64,000 nt of DNA from positions 1 through 64,000 of the forward strand of contig CBCPMX010000177.1 in the NCBI GenBank assembly GCA_965120355.1. Direction: 5' to 3'. Of this stretch, positions 51,628 through 59,156 are shown piece after piece. Position 1 is the first letter of the stretch. Each line of letters starts with the position of its first letter. A model generated the notes under the pieces. The model saw nothing but the letters and a program-made list of their open reading frames with translations, was not told the DNA's origin and ran no database searches. Origin of the DNA: CBCPMX01 sp965120355. Lineage in GTDB: Bacteria; Bacillota; Clostridia; Oscillospirales; Oscillospiraceae. Both the position numbers and the translations under genes were made by a program.

Positions 51628-52533
51628 TTACCACTTGGCGTCCATATCCCAGGCAACCAGACGGACAAAGCCGCCGTCGGCCATTTCGCAGCGGAAGGGG
51701 AACGCGGCAATCATCATCCGCTTGCCCGTCACTTCGTCGATGTCGCCGCCGGCATTTTCGACAGTGCAAACACCGTTCTGCATGTAGATCCGGTGGCAAG
51801 GCTCATAGTCCGGATGGGTCACTGTGGGATCCAGGCCCGTAGCCTTCCGGTACGCCTTATCCAGCCAGGGCATCTGCTCGCTGAGCGGATCGTGCCACAG
51901 CGGCGCATCCGTGGCGCCCCAGGTGCCGGAAACGCCCTTGATATGTTTCTCAAACACAAGATAGTTGGCCAGCTCGGGGCCTTCGCCGGGATAGTAGTTA
52001 TAGTACTTGTCGTTATTCTGACGCCAATAGTGATGGAATCCGGTGTTGATAATGACCCAGTCGTTCTCCCGGATTTCCAGGCCGTCCTTGGCGCAGGCAG
52101 CTTCCACCTCTTCGGGCTTGATCTCATGCCAGATGTTGCCCATTTTGGCCGGATCGCCGCCGGCAGCGTTCCACTTCTCTTCAAACTCGTCCTTCAGATA
52201 GCGCATATCCACGATGACACCGGTGCCGATGCAGCGGGTCAGCGGAATCTCCGCCAGGGTATAGCCGTTGCGTTCACGATCCACTTCTTCTTCGTGCAGC
52301 ACATGGTTGGGGGCATCCATGTGGGTACCGGCATGGAGGGTACCGGTATAGGTCATGGTACGTTTATGGAACCGGCCCAGGTACTGGCCGCGGGGGAAAA
52401 TCAGGTCCTGCCGCGCACCGGGGAAGGGCCACAGGGGGGTATCGACGCCCCAGGGCTGGGAGAGGTCGTAGATTTTGGGCATCTTGGCGTCATCAAGATA
52501 AAATTTGCTCTTATCAAGGGGCATATAAGCCAT
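51628..52533 (-). CDS. Cyclase / kynurenine-formamidase-like metal hydrolase
   Basis: A 301-residue protein of the cyclase (KynB-like) family. The metal-binding signature HAGTHMDAPNH (67-77) is intact, preceded by YDLSQPWGVDTPLWP and followed by the GVIVDMRYL and VIINTGFHHYW strands. Members hydrolyse amides or lactones with Zn or Mn. It is larger than KynB (about 210), with an extra C-terminal region (GLDPTVTHPDYEPCHRIYMQNGV). AGGAGGAG precedes the ATG. First gene behind the MerR-type promoter, so it probably opens the pathway by releasing an acid for the CoA-transferase. Confidence 0.88.
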   Translation of the reverse strand: MAYMPLDKSKFYLDDAKMPKIYDLSQPWGVDTPLWPFPGARQDLIFPRGQYLGRFHKRTMTYTGTLHAGTHMDAPNHVLHEEEVDRERNGYTLAEIPLTRCIGTGVIVDMRYLKDEFEEKWNAAGGDPAKMGNIWHEIKPEEVEAACAKDGLEIRENDWVIINTGFHHYWRQNNDKYYNYYPGEGPELANYLVFEKHIKGVSGTWGATDAPLWHDPLSEQMPWLDKAYRKATGLDPTVTHPDYEPCHRIYMQNGVCTVENAGGDIDEVTGKRMMIAAFPFRCEMADGGFVRLVAWDMDAKW

Positions 52534-52568
52534 AGTGGGTCTCCTCCTAAAGTATTTTTTACGGCCTC

Positions 52569-52599
52569 ATTCTACACCTTGGAACGATTCCAAGGTCAA
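52569..52599 (-). promoter_or_regulatory. MerR-type promoter and operator of the cyclase/CoA operon
   Basis: On the minus strand TTGACC and TAGAAT are separated by 19 bases, and the spacer lies within a perfect 9-bp palindrome, ACCTTGGAA-TCG-TTCCAAGGT (52576-52596). The long spacer filled by a palindrome is the hallmark of promoters activated by DNA-twisting MerR proteins; a merR-type gene starts 105 bases away. Confidence 0.88.
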
Positions 52600-52620
52600 G
52601 TGCGATTTCAAAACTTTTTC

Positions 52621-52649
52621 TTGCTTCTGACCTTGAGAAGAAATATAAT
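52621..52649 (+). promoter_or_regulatory. Promoter of the MerR-family gene
   Basis: TTGCTT, 17 bases and a perfect TATAAT, divergent from the operon promoter. Confidence 0.65.
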
Positions 52650-52703
52650 ATATGTAAGAGAAACTGAAAGTTTTCCACTATACAATCATTTGGAGAATTG
52701 GAA

Positions 52704-53516
52704 ATGGAAAAATATAAAATTGGAGACGTATCTAAAATTTTGGGCATTTCCCCCGATCTGCTGCGGTATTATGAAAAGAAAGGCGTTGTCAAGCCCACCA
52801 AGGACACCAGCAATGACTACCGTTACTATGATTTCTGGGACATCAATTTTCTGCTGGACTGCCTGTGGTTCAAGAACTTTGGCTTCTCTATCGACCAGAT
52901 TTCCGAAATGGTCCGCATTGGCTCCGCCGACGAACTGAGCGTCCTGTTTCAGGAGAAGGAAGACGAATTGCGGGCAACCATTCAGCGCGCCCAGCTGCTT
53001 CTGGAGCGGGCTGAAGAACACCGCGGCGACCTGGAAAAGATCAAACGGCTGCTGGGCAAATGCGAAATCTCCGAGAGTCCGGAATATATTCGATATATCA
53101 ACCGCTATACAGATAACTTCGACACCTCTCCGGCGCTGCAGAAATTGTCCCACGACTGGCTGGACTTGATGCCCTTTGTTCACCGCTGCTTTGAGATTGC
53201 AGAAATCGACCTGAAACGCGGAAACGGCAAGGATTATAAGTGGGGGCTTTCCCTGAGTATGGACTACGTCCGGCGTCTGAACGTCAGTACAGAGCCGCCG
53301 GTCCTCCATGTTCCCGCCTGCAAACGCTGTATTCATTCGGTGTTTAAAAGCTCCGGCAAGGGCAACTTCTCGCCGCAGCTGCTGGGCTATGTGGTGGACT
53401 ATGCGGTATTCCACAGTCTGAGCATCTGCGGCCCTGCCCGCGGGAACCTGCTGGCCAGCGTCCTGGAGGGAGACGCCTTAACAGGATATTTTGAAGTCTG
53501 GCTGCCAGTCAAATAA
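52704..53516 (+). CDS. MerR-family transcriptional regulator
   Basis: A 270-residue regulator. The MerR HTH and wings occupy residues 1-72 (YKIGDVSKILGISPDLLRYYEKKGVV, then YRYYDFWDINFLLDCLWFKNFGFSIDQI), followed by the dimerisation helix (ELSVLFQEKEDELRATIQRAQLLLERAEEH in parts) and a 150-residue effector domain of the GyrI-like kind in length. ATG 52704 follows TGGAG by eight bases; an in-frame TTG at 52698 is too close. It surely controls the divergent operon, given the 19-bp-spacer promoter; the inducer is unknown. Confidence 0.92.
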   Translation: MEKYKIGDVSKILGISPDLLRYYEKKGVVKPTKDTSNDYRYYDFWDINFLLDCLWFKNFGFSIDQISEMVRIGSADELSVLFQEKEDELRATIQRAQLLLERAEEHRGDLEKIKRLLGKCEISESPEYIRYINRYTDNFDTSPALQKLSHDWLDLMPFVHRCFEIAEIDLKRGNGKDYKWGLSLSMDYVRRLNVSTEPPVLHVPACKRCIHSVFKSSGKGNFSPQLLGYVVDYAVFHSLSICGPARGNLLASVLEGDALTGYFEVWLPVK

Positions 53517-53558
53517 ATCCCGCGCCCATGACGCACCCACATTCAACGGCACAGAGCG

Positions 53559-53602
53559 GCCAACGCCCCGGACGGTAATCCGTCCAGGGCGTTGGCGTTT
53601 TT
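53559..53602 (+). terminator. Intrinsic terminator of the MerR gene
   Basis: GCCAACGCCC-CGGACGG pairs with CCGTCC-GGGCGTTGGC, followed by GTTTTT. Confidence 0.88.
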
Positions 53603-53616
53603 AATGCGGGAAACGC

Positions 53617-53643
53617 GCAATTGCCGCCGCTTGCGGCAATTGC
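53617..53643 (-). terminator. Hairpin ending the SDR gene
   Basis: GCAATTGCCGC pairs perfectly with GCGGCAATTGC a few bases beyond the SDR stop on the minus strand. Confidence 0.65.
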
Positions 53644-53655
53644 AGTCCTTTGTGC

Positions 53656-54417
53656 TCAGTACATAGTCGTGCCGTGGTCCACATACAGGATCTGCCCGGT
53701 GATCGCCTTTGCTTCGTCCGATGCCAGGAACAAAATCGCATACGCCTGATCCTCAGTCTGAGCTTCCGGCAGCGTAATATCGATGTGCTTGGCGCACAGC
53801 GCGGCAAACTCCTGATCAAAGTACTGCGCGGCTTCCGGCGCGTTCAGCGCTGTGGGTGTGGGACCGGGGCCAATGGCATTGCAGCGGATATCCGTGGCGG
53901 AGTAGTAAATGGCAATGTTCTTCGTCATCGCATTGACAGCGGCCTTGGCGGCACTGTAGGAGATTCCCGCGACACCCTGACTGCCGATGGAGGACACATT
54001 GACAATGGATCCCTTTTTCTGTTTCTCCATATGGACCAGCGCGTATTTGCTCATCCAGTACACGGAGTACTGGTCAATCTTGCAAACCTGATCATACCAC
54101 TCCTCAGAACAAACATTAATGGGCTGGTGCTTGTCCGCAATACCGGCGTTGTTGACCAGAATATCGATACGGCCATATTTTTCAATGGTGTAGTCCACCA
54201 CCTTATGGCACCCCTCCATGGTAGAGAGATCCGCATCCACTGCGGAAATCTCACCGCCCATGGCGGCAATCTCTTCGACCGTTTTTTGGTTTTCTTCCGC
54301 GCGCCGTGCGGCAATCACCACCTTCGCGCCTTCCCTGCAAAAGATCTCGGCGGTCTTTTTTCCAATTCCGGAATTGCCGCCGGTCACAATGGCAACCTTG
54401 TTTTCTAAGCGTTTCAT
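53656..54417 (-). CDS. Short-chain dehydrogenase/reductase
   Basis: A 253-residue classical SDR. Cofactor loop TGGNSGIG (12-19), NNAG (about 89-92), catalytic Ser in NVSSIGS and Tyr-x3-Lys in YSAAKAA are all present. R-x-A-R after the second strand (AARRAEE) hints at NADP. AAAGGAG precedes the ATG. It is transcribed toward the MerR gene and ends in its own hairpin. Likely a 3-oxoacyl or 3-hydroxy acid/sugar reductase; it may serve the nearby CoA pathway but has a separate transcript. Confidence 0.88.
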   Translation of the reverse strand: MKRLENKVAIVTGGNSGIGKKTAEIFCREGAKVVIAARRAEENQKTVEEIAAMGGEISAVDADLSTMEGCHKVVDYTIEKYGRIDILVNNAGIADKHQPINVCSEEWYDQVCKIDQYSVYWMSKYALVHMEKQKKGSIVNVSSIGSQGVAGISYSAAKAAVNAMTKNIAIYYSATDIRCNAIGPGPTPTALNAPEAAQYFDQEFAALCAKHIDITLPEAQTEDQAYAILFLASDEAKAITGQILYVDHGTTMY

Positions 54418-54605
54418 AGACTGGCTCCTTTCATAAGTTCGTATACTATCTTAATGCCCGCCAGTGGGTTTGCGCAACTATCAGATATGCGCTTTTCTTA
54501 TCAAAAGCGCAAACCGCCCGGTGTACACCCCGCGCGTCCTCACAGTTTTCCACTGCCAGCTGCTTTCCGGAAAGATTTTGCAGCGTCCCTCCCGCGTCCC
54601 GGAAA

Positions 54606-54640
54606 GAAAAAAGCAGGAAACCAAAAAACGGTTTCCTGCT
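54606..54640 (-). terminator. Intrinsic terminator of ppa
   Basis: AGCAGGAAACC pairs with GGTTTCCTGCT; on the minus strand it is followed by a six-U run. Confidence 0.85.
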
Positions 54641-54698
54641 TACCAGCGCCGCCGGCGGCAGCATGGGAAGTGCTGATGTATTGCGCCCAACGGACAGC

Positions 54699-55235
54699 TT
54701 ATCTGCAAAAATGATCAATGTACCGGGCCTGGGCCTCACGAATAATCTCCAGCGCCGCCTCATGTCCCTGAACCTCGTCCACCACAGTGGTCTTGTTTTC
54801 CAACGCCTTGTATACCGTGAAGAAATGGCTCATCTCATCAAAGGTATGCTTGGGCAGTTCAGAAATATCCATGCAGGTATTGAAGGTGGGATCGCTAAAC
54901 GGAATGGCAATGATTTTTTCATCCTTTTTTCCGCCGTCCAGCATGGTGATGACACCCACAGGGTAGCATCGTACCATAACCAACGGATCGATAACCTCCG
55001 AGCTGATGATCAATACGTCCAGCGGATCGTTGTCGTCGCCATAGGTACGGGGAATAAATCCGTAATTGGCGGGATAGTGCGTGGCAGTGTGGAGAATCCG
55101 GTCCAGGATAATCATGCCCGTCTCCTTGTCCAATTCGTATTTTTTCTTGCTGCCCGTACTGATCTCGACAACCGCAATAAAATCTTCCGGAGAAATCCTG
55201 TTCGGGGAAATATCGTGCCAAATATTCATTGCCAT
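54699..55235 (-). CDS. ppa: Inorganic pyrophosphatase (family I)
   Basis: A 178-residue soluble enzyme that hydrolyses pyrophosphate and so drives biosynthetic reactions. Signature residues: SKKKYELDKETG, YPANYGFIPRTYGDDNDPLDVLI with the metal-binding Asp cluster, and the FKxYK-type region near HFFTVYKALENK. Start at 55235 (MAMNIWHD) or 55229 (MNIWHD) cannot be separated; AAGGAGG lies four or ten bases ahead. A promoter (55291-55319) precedes it. Confidence 0.93.
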   Translation of the reverse strand: MAMNIWHDISPNRISPEDFIAVVEISTGSKKKYELDKETGMIILDRILHTATHYPANYGFIPRTYGDDNDPLDVLIISSEVIDPLVMVRCYPVGVITMLDGGKKDEKIIAIPFSDPTFNTCMDISELPKHTFDEMSHFFTVYKALENKTTVVDEVQGHEAALEIIREAQARYIDHFCR

Positions 55236-55290
55236 ATGTCCTCCTTGTTTCATATCCAAACGACAGGCTTCCATTCCCTGCCGTCTCTTT

Positions 55291-55319
55291 ATCATATGTC
55301 ATGACGTCTCAAAAAGCAA
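55291..55319 (-). promoter_or_regulatory. Promoter of ppa
   Basis: On the minus strand TTGCTT, 17 bases and TATGAT. Confidence 0.6.
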
Positions 55320-55336
55320 GCAGAATTTTCCCTTTT

Positions 55337-56188
55337 TCAACCGCGCAGATACCGGCGAATCTCTTCCTGCCGGGCCATGACCTGGTCATAGCCGCTCTGA
55401 TACAGCGCGCGGATCTTTTCCACATTCCGCTCTGTGCGGCTGAAACCGGTGGTGAGATAAGGCGTCACCACCAGAAGCCGCCCCTCCTTTTCCAATTGGA
55501 ACACCTCTTCCCGCGCCGCATTGTATGTATCGGCGCGGCGGCGCAGGGCATCACAGAATTTGGGATATTTCCGATACTTCTGAAGCGCCACCTGCATGGC
55601 GGTTTCCTGTTTTTTTCGATAACTGCGCTCCCGGGTCAGGATTACAAGGACCCTGTCGCAGCCGGCTTCCAGCAGCCGCCGGTGCGGAATTGGTACTGCA
55701 ATGCCGCCGTCCAGATAGGGTTGTCCATTCAACTCCTGAACGGGGAACATCACCGGTATGGCACAGGTCGCCCGCAGCAGCGGGAATTTCGGCCCGTCAT
55801 GCTGCGCGTCCAAATACTCTGCTTCGCCGGTATTCAAATTGGTGACCACGCCCTCCACCACGCCTGGATAAGCCAGGAAGGTGTCGTAGTCAAACGGGAC
55901 CAGCCGGTTAGGAATTTCATCATAGATAAAATCCAGATTGAAATAACAGTCATTCAACGGATTCAGCGCATGGGTAACGCCCATATACCGCGGGTCGTTG
56001 ACATACTTCGTCAAGATCTCCAGATTCCGGCCTTTTTGCCGGGAGACATAGCTGACGCCATAGGCAATGCCAGCGGAAACCCCCACCACATGATCGGCCA
56101 TCAGGTCCAGATCCAGCAATGCATCGCAGGCGCCGCAGGAAAAGACGGTACGAATAGCGCCGCCCTCCAGTGCAAGTCCAAATTTCAT
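55337..56188 (-). CDS. Patatin-like phospholipase/acylhydrolase
   Basis: A 283-residue soluble patatin-fold protein. The oxyanion loop LEGGAIRTVFSCG, nucleophile Ser38 in GVSAG and catalytic Asp160 in LDGG form the Ser-Asp dyad. The bacterial RssA/YjjU-like group matches by length and by the basic C-terminal region (YRKYPKFCDALRRRADTYN). Likely a lipid acyl hydrolase of the inner leaflet; natural substrate unknown. It has its own promoter and precedes ppa without sharing a clear operon. Confidence 0.9.
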   Translation of the reverse strand: MKFGLALEGGAIRTVFSCGACDALLDLDLMADHVVGVSAGIAYGVSYVSRQKGRNLEILTKYVNDPRYMGVTHALNPLNDCYFNLDFIYDEIPNRLVPFDYDTFLAYPGVVEGVVTNLNTGEAEYLDAQHDGPKFPLLRATCAIPVMFPVQELNGQPYLDGGIAVPIPHRRLLEAGCDRVLVILTRERSYRKKQETAMQVALQKYRKYPKFCDALRRRADTYNAAREEVFQLEKEGRLLVVTPYLTTGFSRTERNVEKIRALYQSGYDQVMARQEEIRRYLRG

Positions 56189-56210
56189 AGTGCTTCACTT
56201 CCTTGTGGGT

Positions 56211-56239
56211 ATTATACGCTGTCAAACGGAAAAAAGCAA
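56211..56239 (-). promoter_or_regulatory. Promoter of the patatin gene
   Basis: On the minus strand TTGCTT, 17 bases and a perfect TATAAT, very close to the gene. Confidence 0.6.
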
Positions 56240-56312
56240 TCCGCTGGCAGCTTTGGACATCTGCTGCTGCTTTGTCCGCTTCGCGCAGTCTCTCCTGACT
56301 GCTTCCCTCTTC

Positions 56313-56348
56313 AAAAACGGGGCGCAGCATGCCGCCATGCTGCGCCCC
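56313..56348 (-). terminator. Intrinsic terminator of murC
   Basis: GGGGCGCAGCATG pairs perfectly with CATGCTGCGCCCC; a U-run follows on the minus strand. Confidence 0.88.
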
Positions 56349-56353
56349 CACGC

Positions 56354-57736
56354 TCAATCTGCAGTTTTCACCAAATGTTCGCCCACTTTATAGATGTCTC
56401 CTGCGCCAATTGTCAAAATGATATCTCCCGGTTGGGCAATGGTTCGCAGATGCGCCGTCACCTCCGGCAAGGTGTCAAAGGCCACTGCGCCGGGAATCTG
56501 ATCGGCCAGATCCTGCGAATGCACACCGATGGTGTTGGATTCGCGGGCAGCGTAAATTTCCGCCAAAACAAGCACATCCACTGTGCGCAGTTCCCGGACA
56601 AAATCATCAAACAGCGCTTTGGTCCGGCTATAGGTGTGAGGCTGAAACGCGCAGACCACACGCTTGTAGCCCATCGTCCGCACCGCTTCCAGCGTGGCAT
56701 GGAGTTCGCCGGGGTGGTGGGCGTAGTCGTCATAGACGTCGGCGCCGTGATAGGAGCCTTTGAACTCCATCCGGCGGCCCGCGCCGCGGAAGGAAGCCAG
56801 CCCCCGTGTCACAGCCTCACCCGGCACCCCCAGGCTGTAGGCCGCGGCCGCAGCCGCCAGGGCGTTGCATGCATTGTGCCGGCCGGCCACTTTCAAGTCC
56901 ACATGGCAGTAGAACTGACCGCCGCAGAGGATATCAAAGGACGAATACCCATTGGTAAAATTGGCGGGGTGGATAAAGTTCCGCTCCTCCATACCAAACG
57001 TGGTCAAATTCCGCTCCAGGCCCGCCAGGGCTTCCATGGTATTCTTGTCGTCGCCGTTGGCAATGACAATGCCGTCCTCCGGCACCAGAGAGCAGAATTT
57101 TCGGAAAGACGCCTTGATATCATCCAGATCTTTGAAAAAATCCAGATGATCTGCTTCAATATTACAGACCACCGCCACTGTGGGGAAAAAGTTATGGAAG
57201 GAGTTGCAGTATTCACAACTCTCCATCACGATGGTATCGCCATGCCCTACCCGGTGACCAGCCTTCAGCAGCGGCAGGTAGCCGCCAATCATCACTGTGG
57301 GGTCCAGGCCCGCTTCCATAAAAATATGGGTCACCATTGATGTGGTGGTAGTCTTTCCATGGGTGCCGGAAATGCACACGGCGTTGCGGTACGCCCGCAT
57401 AATGACGCCCCAGGCCTGGGCCCGTTCAAACACCGGGATCCCTTTGGCGCGTGCAGCGGCAATTTCCGGATTGTCGTTGTGGGCGGCAGCTGTGCGAATG
57501 ATACAATCGGCATCGCCAATATTCTCCGCCCGATGGCCAATGGCCACAGGAATGCCCTTGGCCGTCAGCTCCTCTGTGGATACCGAGGAGTTCATATCCG
57601 AGCCGGTGATCTCCAGCCCCATACTCCGCAGTACCAGCCCCAGAGGCCGCATCGAAACGCCGCCGATCCCCACCAAGTGGGCCTTTGTACCAGGAACAAG
57701 ATAGTCGCTGATGGTTTTGCCTTGCGTTTTGCGCAT
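56354..57736 (-). CDS. murC: UDP-N-acetylmuramate:L-alanine ligase
   Basis: A 460-residue Mur ligase that adds L-Ala to UDP-MurNAc with ATP, the first peptide step of peptidoglycan synthesis. Domain 1 has HLVGIGGVSMRPLG (UDP binding), domain 2 the ATP loop GTHGKTTTTSM and EADHLDFFKD, domain 3 YDDYAHHPGELHATLEA and FQPHTYSRT. AGGAGGG precedes the ATG. It is transcribed alone here, away from the dcw cluster. Confidence 0.96.
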   Translation of the reverse strand: MRKTQGKTISDYLVPGTKAHLVGIGGVSMRPLGLVLRSMGLEITGSDMNSSVSTEELTAKGIPVAIGHRAENIGDADCIIRTAAAHNDNPEIAAARAKGIPVFERAQAWGVIMRAYRNAVCISGTHGKTTTTSMVTHIFMEAGLDPTVMIGGYLPLLKAGHRVGHGDTIVMESCEYCNSFHNFFPTVAVVCNIEADHLDFFKDLDDIKASFRKFCSLVPEDGIVIANGDDKNTMEALAGLERNLTTFGMEERNFIHPANFTNGYSSFDILCGGQFYCHVDLKVAGRHNACNALAAAAAAYSLGVPGEAVTRGLASFRGAGRRMEFKGSYHGADVYDDYAHHPGELHATLEAVRTMGYKRVVCAFQPHTYSRTKALFDDFVRELRTVDVLVLAEIYAARESNTIGVHSQDLADQIPGAVAFDTLPEVTAHLRTIAQPGDIILTIGAGDIYKVGEHLVKTAD

Positions 57737-57984
57737 AGGAAACCCTCCTAAATCTGATTGTTGGATTCCATGTAGATATCAGGTTCTATGAATATTGAAT
57801 ATTCCGCCAGTTGGCGAAAAAAGATTGCTGTCACGCTAAAAAGATATTATAATAGTTTTTAATCCATATGACAAGATATATTTTTTCCAGTTCTATTATG
57901 ATATGCGGATAGATTGATGGATTATTCCTTACAGTGCGAAAGTTTTTATTGAAACCATTTCCATCCCTGGGAGGAGGGCGCAGC

Positions 57985-59139
57985 ATGATACTGCCAACAG
58001 AAATTGAAACGGTGTTGGTTCGGCTGGAACAAGCCGGGTACGAGGCATGGCTGGTTGGCGGCTGTGTCCGGGACACCCTCATGGGCCGCCCTATCCACGA
58101 CTGGGACATTGCCACCTCCGCATTACCGGAGCAGACCATGGCCCTGTTTCCCAAAGCTGTCCCCACGGGCTTGCGCCATGGCACGGTGACAGTGCTCTTG
58201 GGAAATTTACAGGCGGAGGTGACCACCTTCCGCACAGACGGCGCATACTGTGACGGACGCCATCCGGAACAGCTCCGGTTTGTCCGGCGGCTGGAGGACG
58301 ATCTGGCACGGCGAGACTTCACCGTCAATGCCATGGCCATGGACCGCCGCGGCAAGCTCACAGACCTGTTTGGCGGACAGGCAGACCTGCGGGCCGGAAT
58401 TATACGCTGCGTAGGCGACCCTGATACCCGTTTTCACGAGGATGCACTCCGCATGTTGCGGGCTGTGCGGTTTTCTGCACAGCTGGGCTTCACAATCTCT
58501 TCGAAGACCCTGGCGGCCATTGGCCGATGCGCCCCTTTGGCCAGCTGTCTTTCGGCGGAGCGCGTCCGAGATGAGGTGGAAAAGACGCTGTTGTCTCCCC
58601 ATCCGTCGGAGGTCGCCACTATGGCTTCTCTGGGGCTGTTGGCCCGATTCAGTTCGGAAAGGCAATGGGACCTGACGGCGCTGCAGGCATTGCCCGCTGT
58701 GCCTGTCATCCGCTGGGCGGGCCTGCTGCGGGCGGTTCCGACCCTGCGGCTGGAAGATTTCAGACTTCCAAAAGCGGTATCCCGAGCCGCGCAGCAGGCT
58801 GTGGCGCGCTGTCAGGATCAGTTCTCCCCTGTGGATCTGCGGCGGCTGGCGGCAGATCTGGGACCGCAGACAGCTCGGATTACCGCCGCTCTGTGCGGCT
58901 GCTCCGTGCAGCTAGAGACAGAGCTGGCGGCAGGGAACTGCCTTTCCCTGCGGGAACTGGCAGTGACCGGCGCGGATTTGCCGCACCTGTCCGGGCCGGA
59001 AGTTGGCCGGACGCTTCACCGTCTTCTGGATCATGTGCTGGCGCATCCGGAAGACAACCGGCGGGAGGTGCTGCTGCCTATGGCAGCTGCTGAAGATCGC
59101 GAACCCGTTCGCGCATTTCTTCCAAAGAACAGAACGTAA
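57985..59139 (+). CDS. cca: CCA tRNA nucleotidyltransferase
   Basis: A 384-residue class II nucleotidyltransferase that adds or repairs the 3'-CCA of tRNAs. The catalytic head shows GGCVRDTLMG (25-34) and the metal-binding HDWDIATSA (38-46, Asp39 and Asp41), then RRDFTVNAMA and the RIRADAL-like FHEDALRMLRAVRFSAQLGF neck motif. ATG 57985 follows GGGAGGAGGG; an ATG-like start at 57934 has no site. YgiQ begins 17 bases after its stop. Confidence 0.94.
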   Translation: MILPTEIETVLVRLEQAGYEAWLVGGCVRDTLMGRPIHDWDIATSALPEQTMALFPKAVPTGLRHGTVTVLLGNLQAEVTTFRTDGAYCDGRHPEQLRFVRRLEDDLARRDFTVNAMAMDRRGKLTDLFGGQADLRAGIIRCVGDPDTRFHEDALRMLRAVRFSAQLGFTISSKTLAAIGRCAPLASCLSAERVRDEVEKTLLSPHPSEVATMASLGLLARFSSERQWDLTALQALPAVPVIRWAGLLRAVPTLRLEDFRLPKAVSRAAQQAVARCQDQFSPVDLRRLAADLGPQTARITAALCGCSVQLETELAAGNCLSLRELAVTGADLPHLSGPEVGRTLHRLLDHVLAHPEDNRREVLLPMAAAEDREPVRAFLPKNRT

Positions 59140-59156
59140 ACTGCCAGGAGGTGCTT

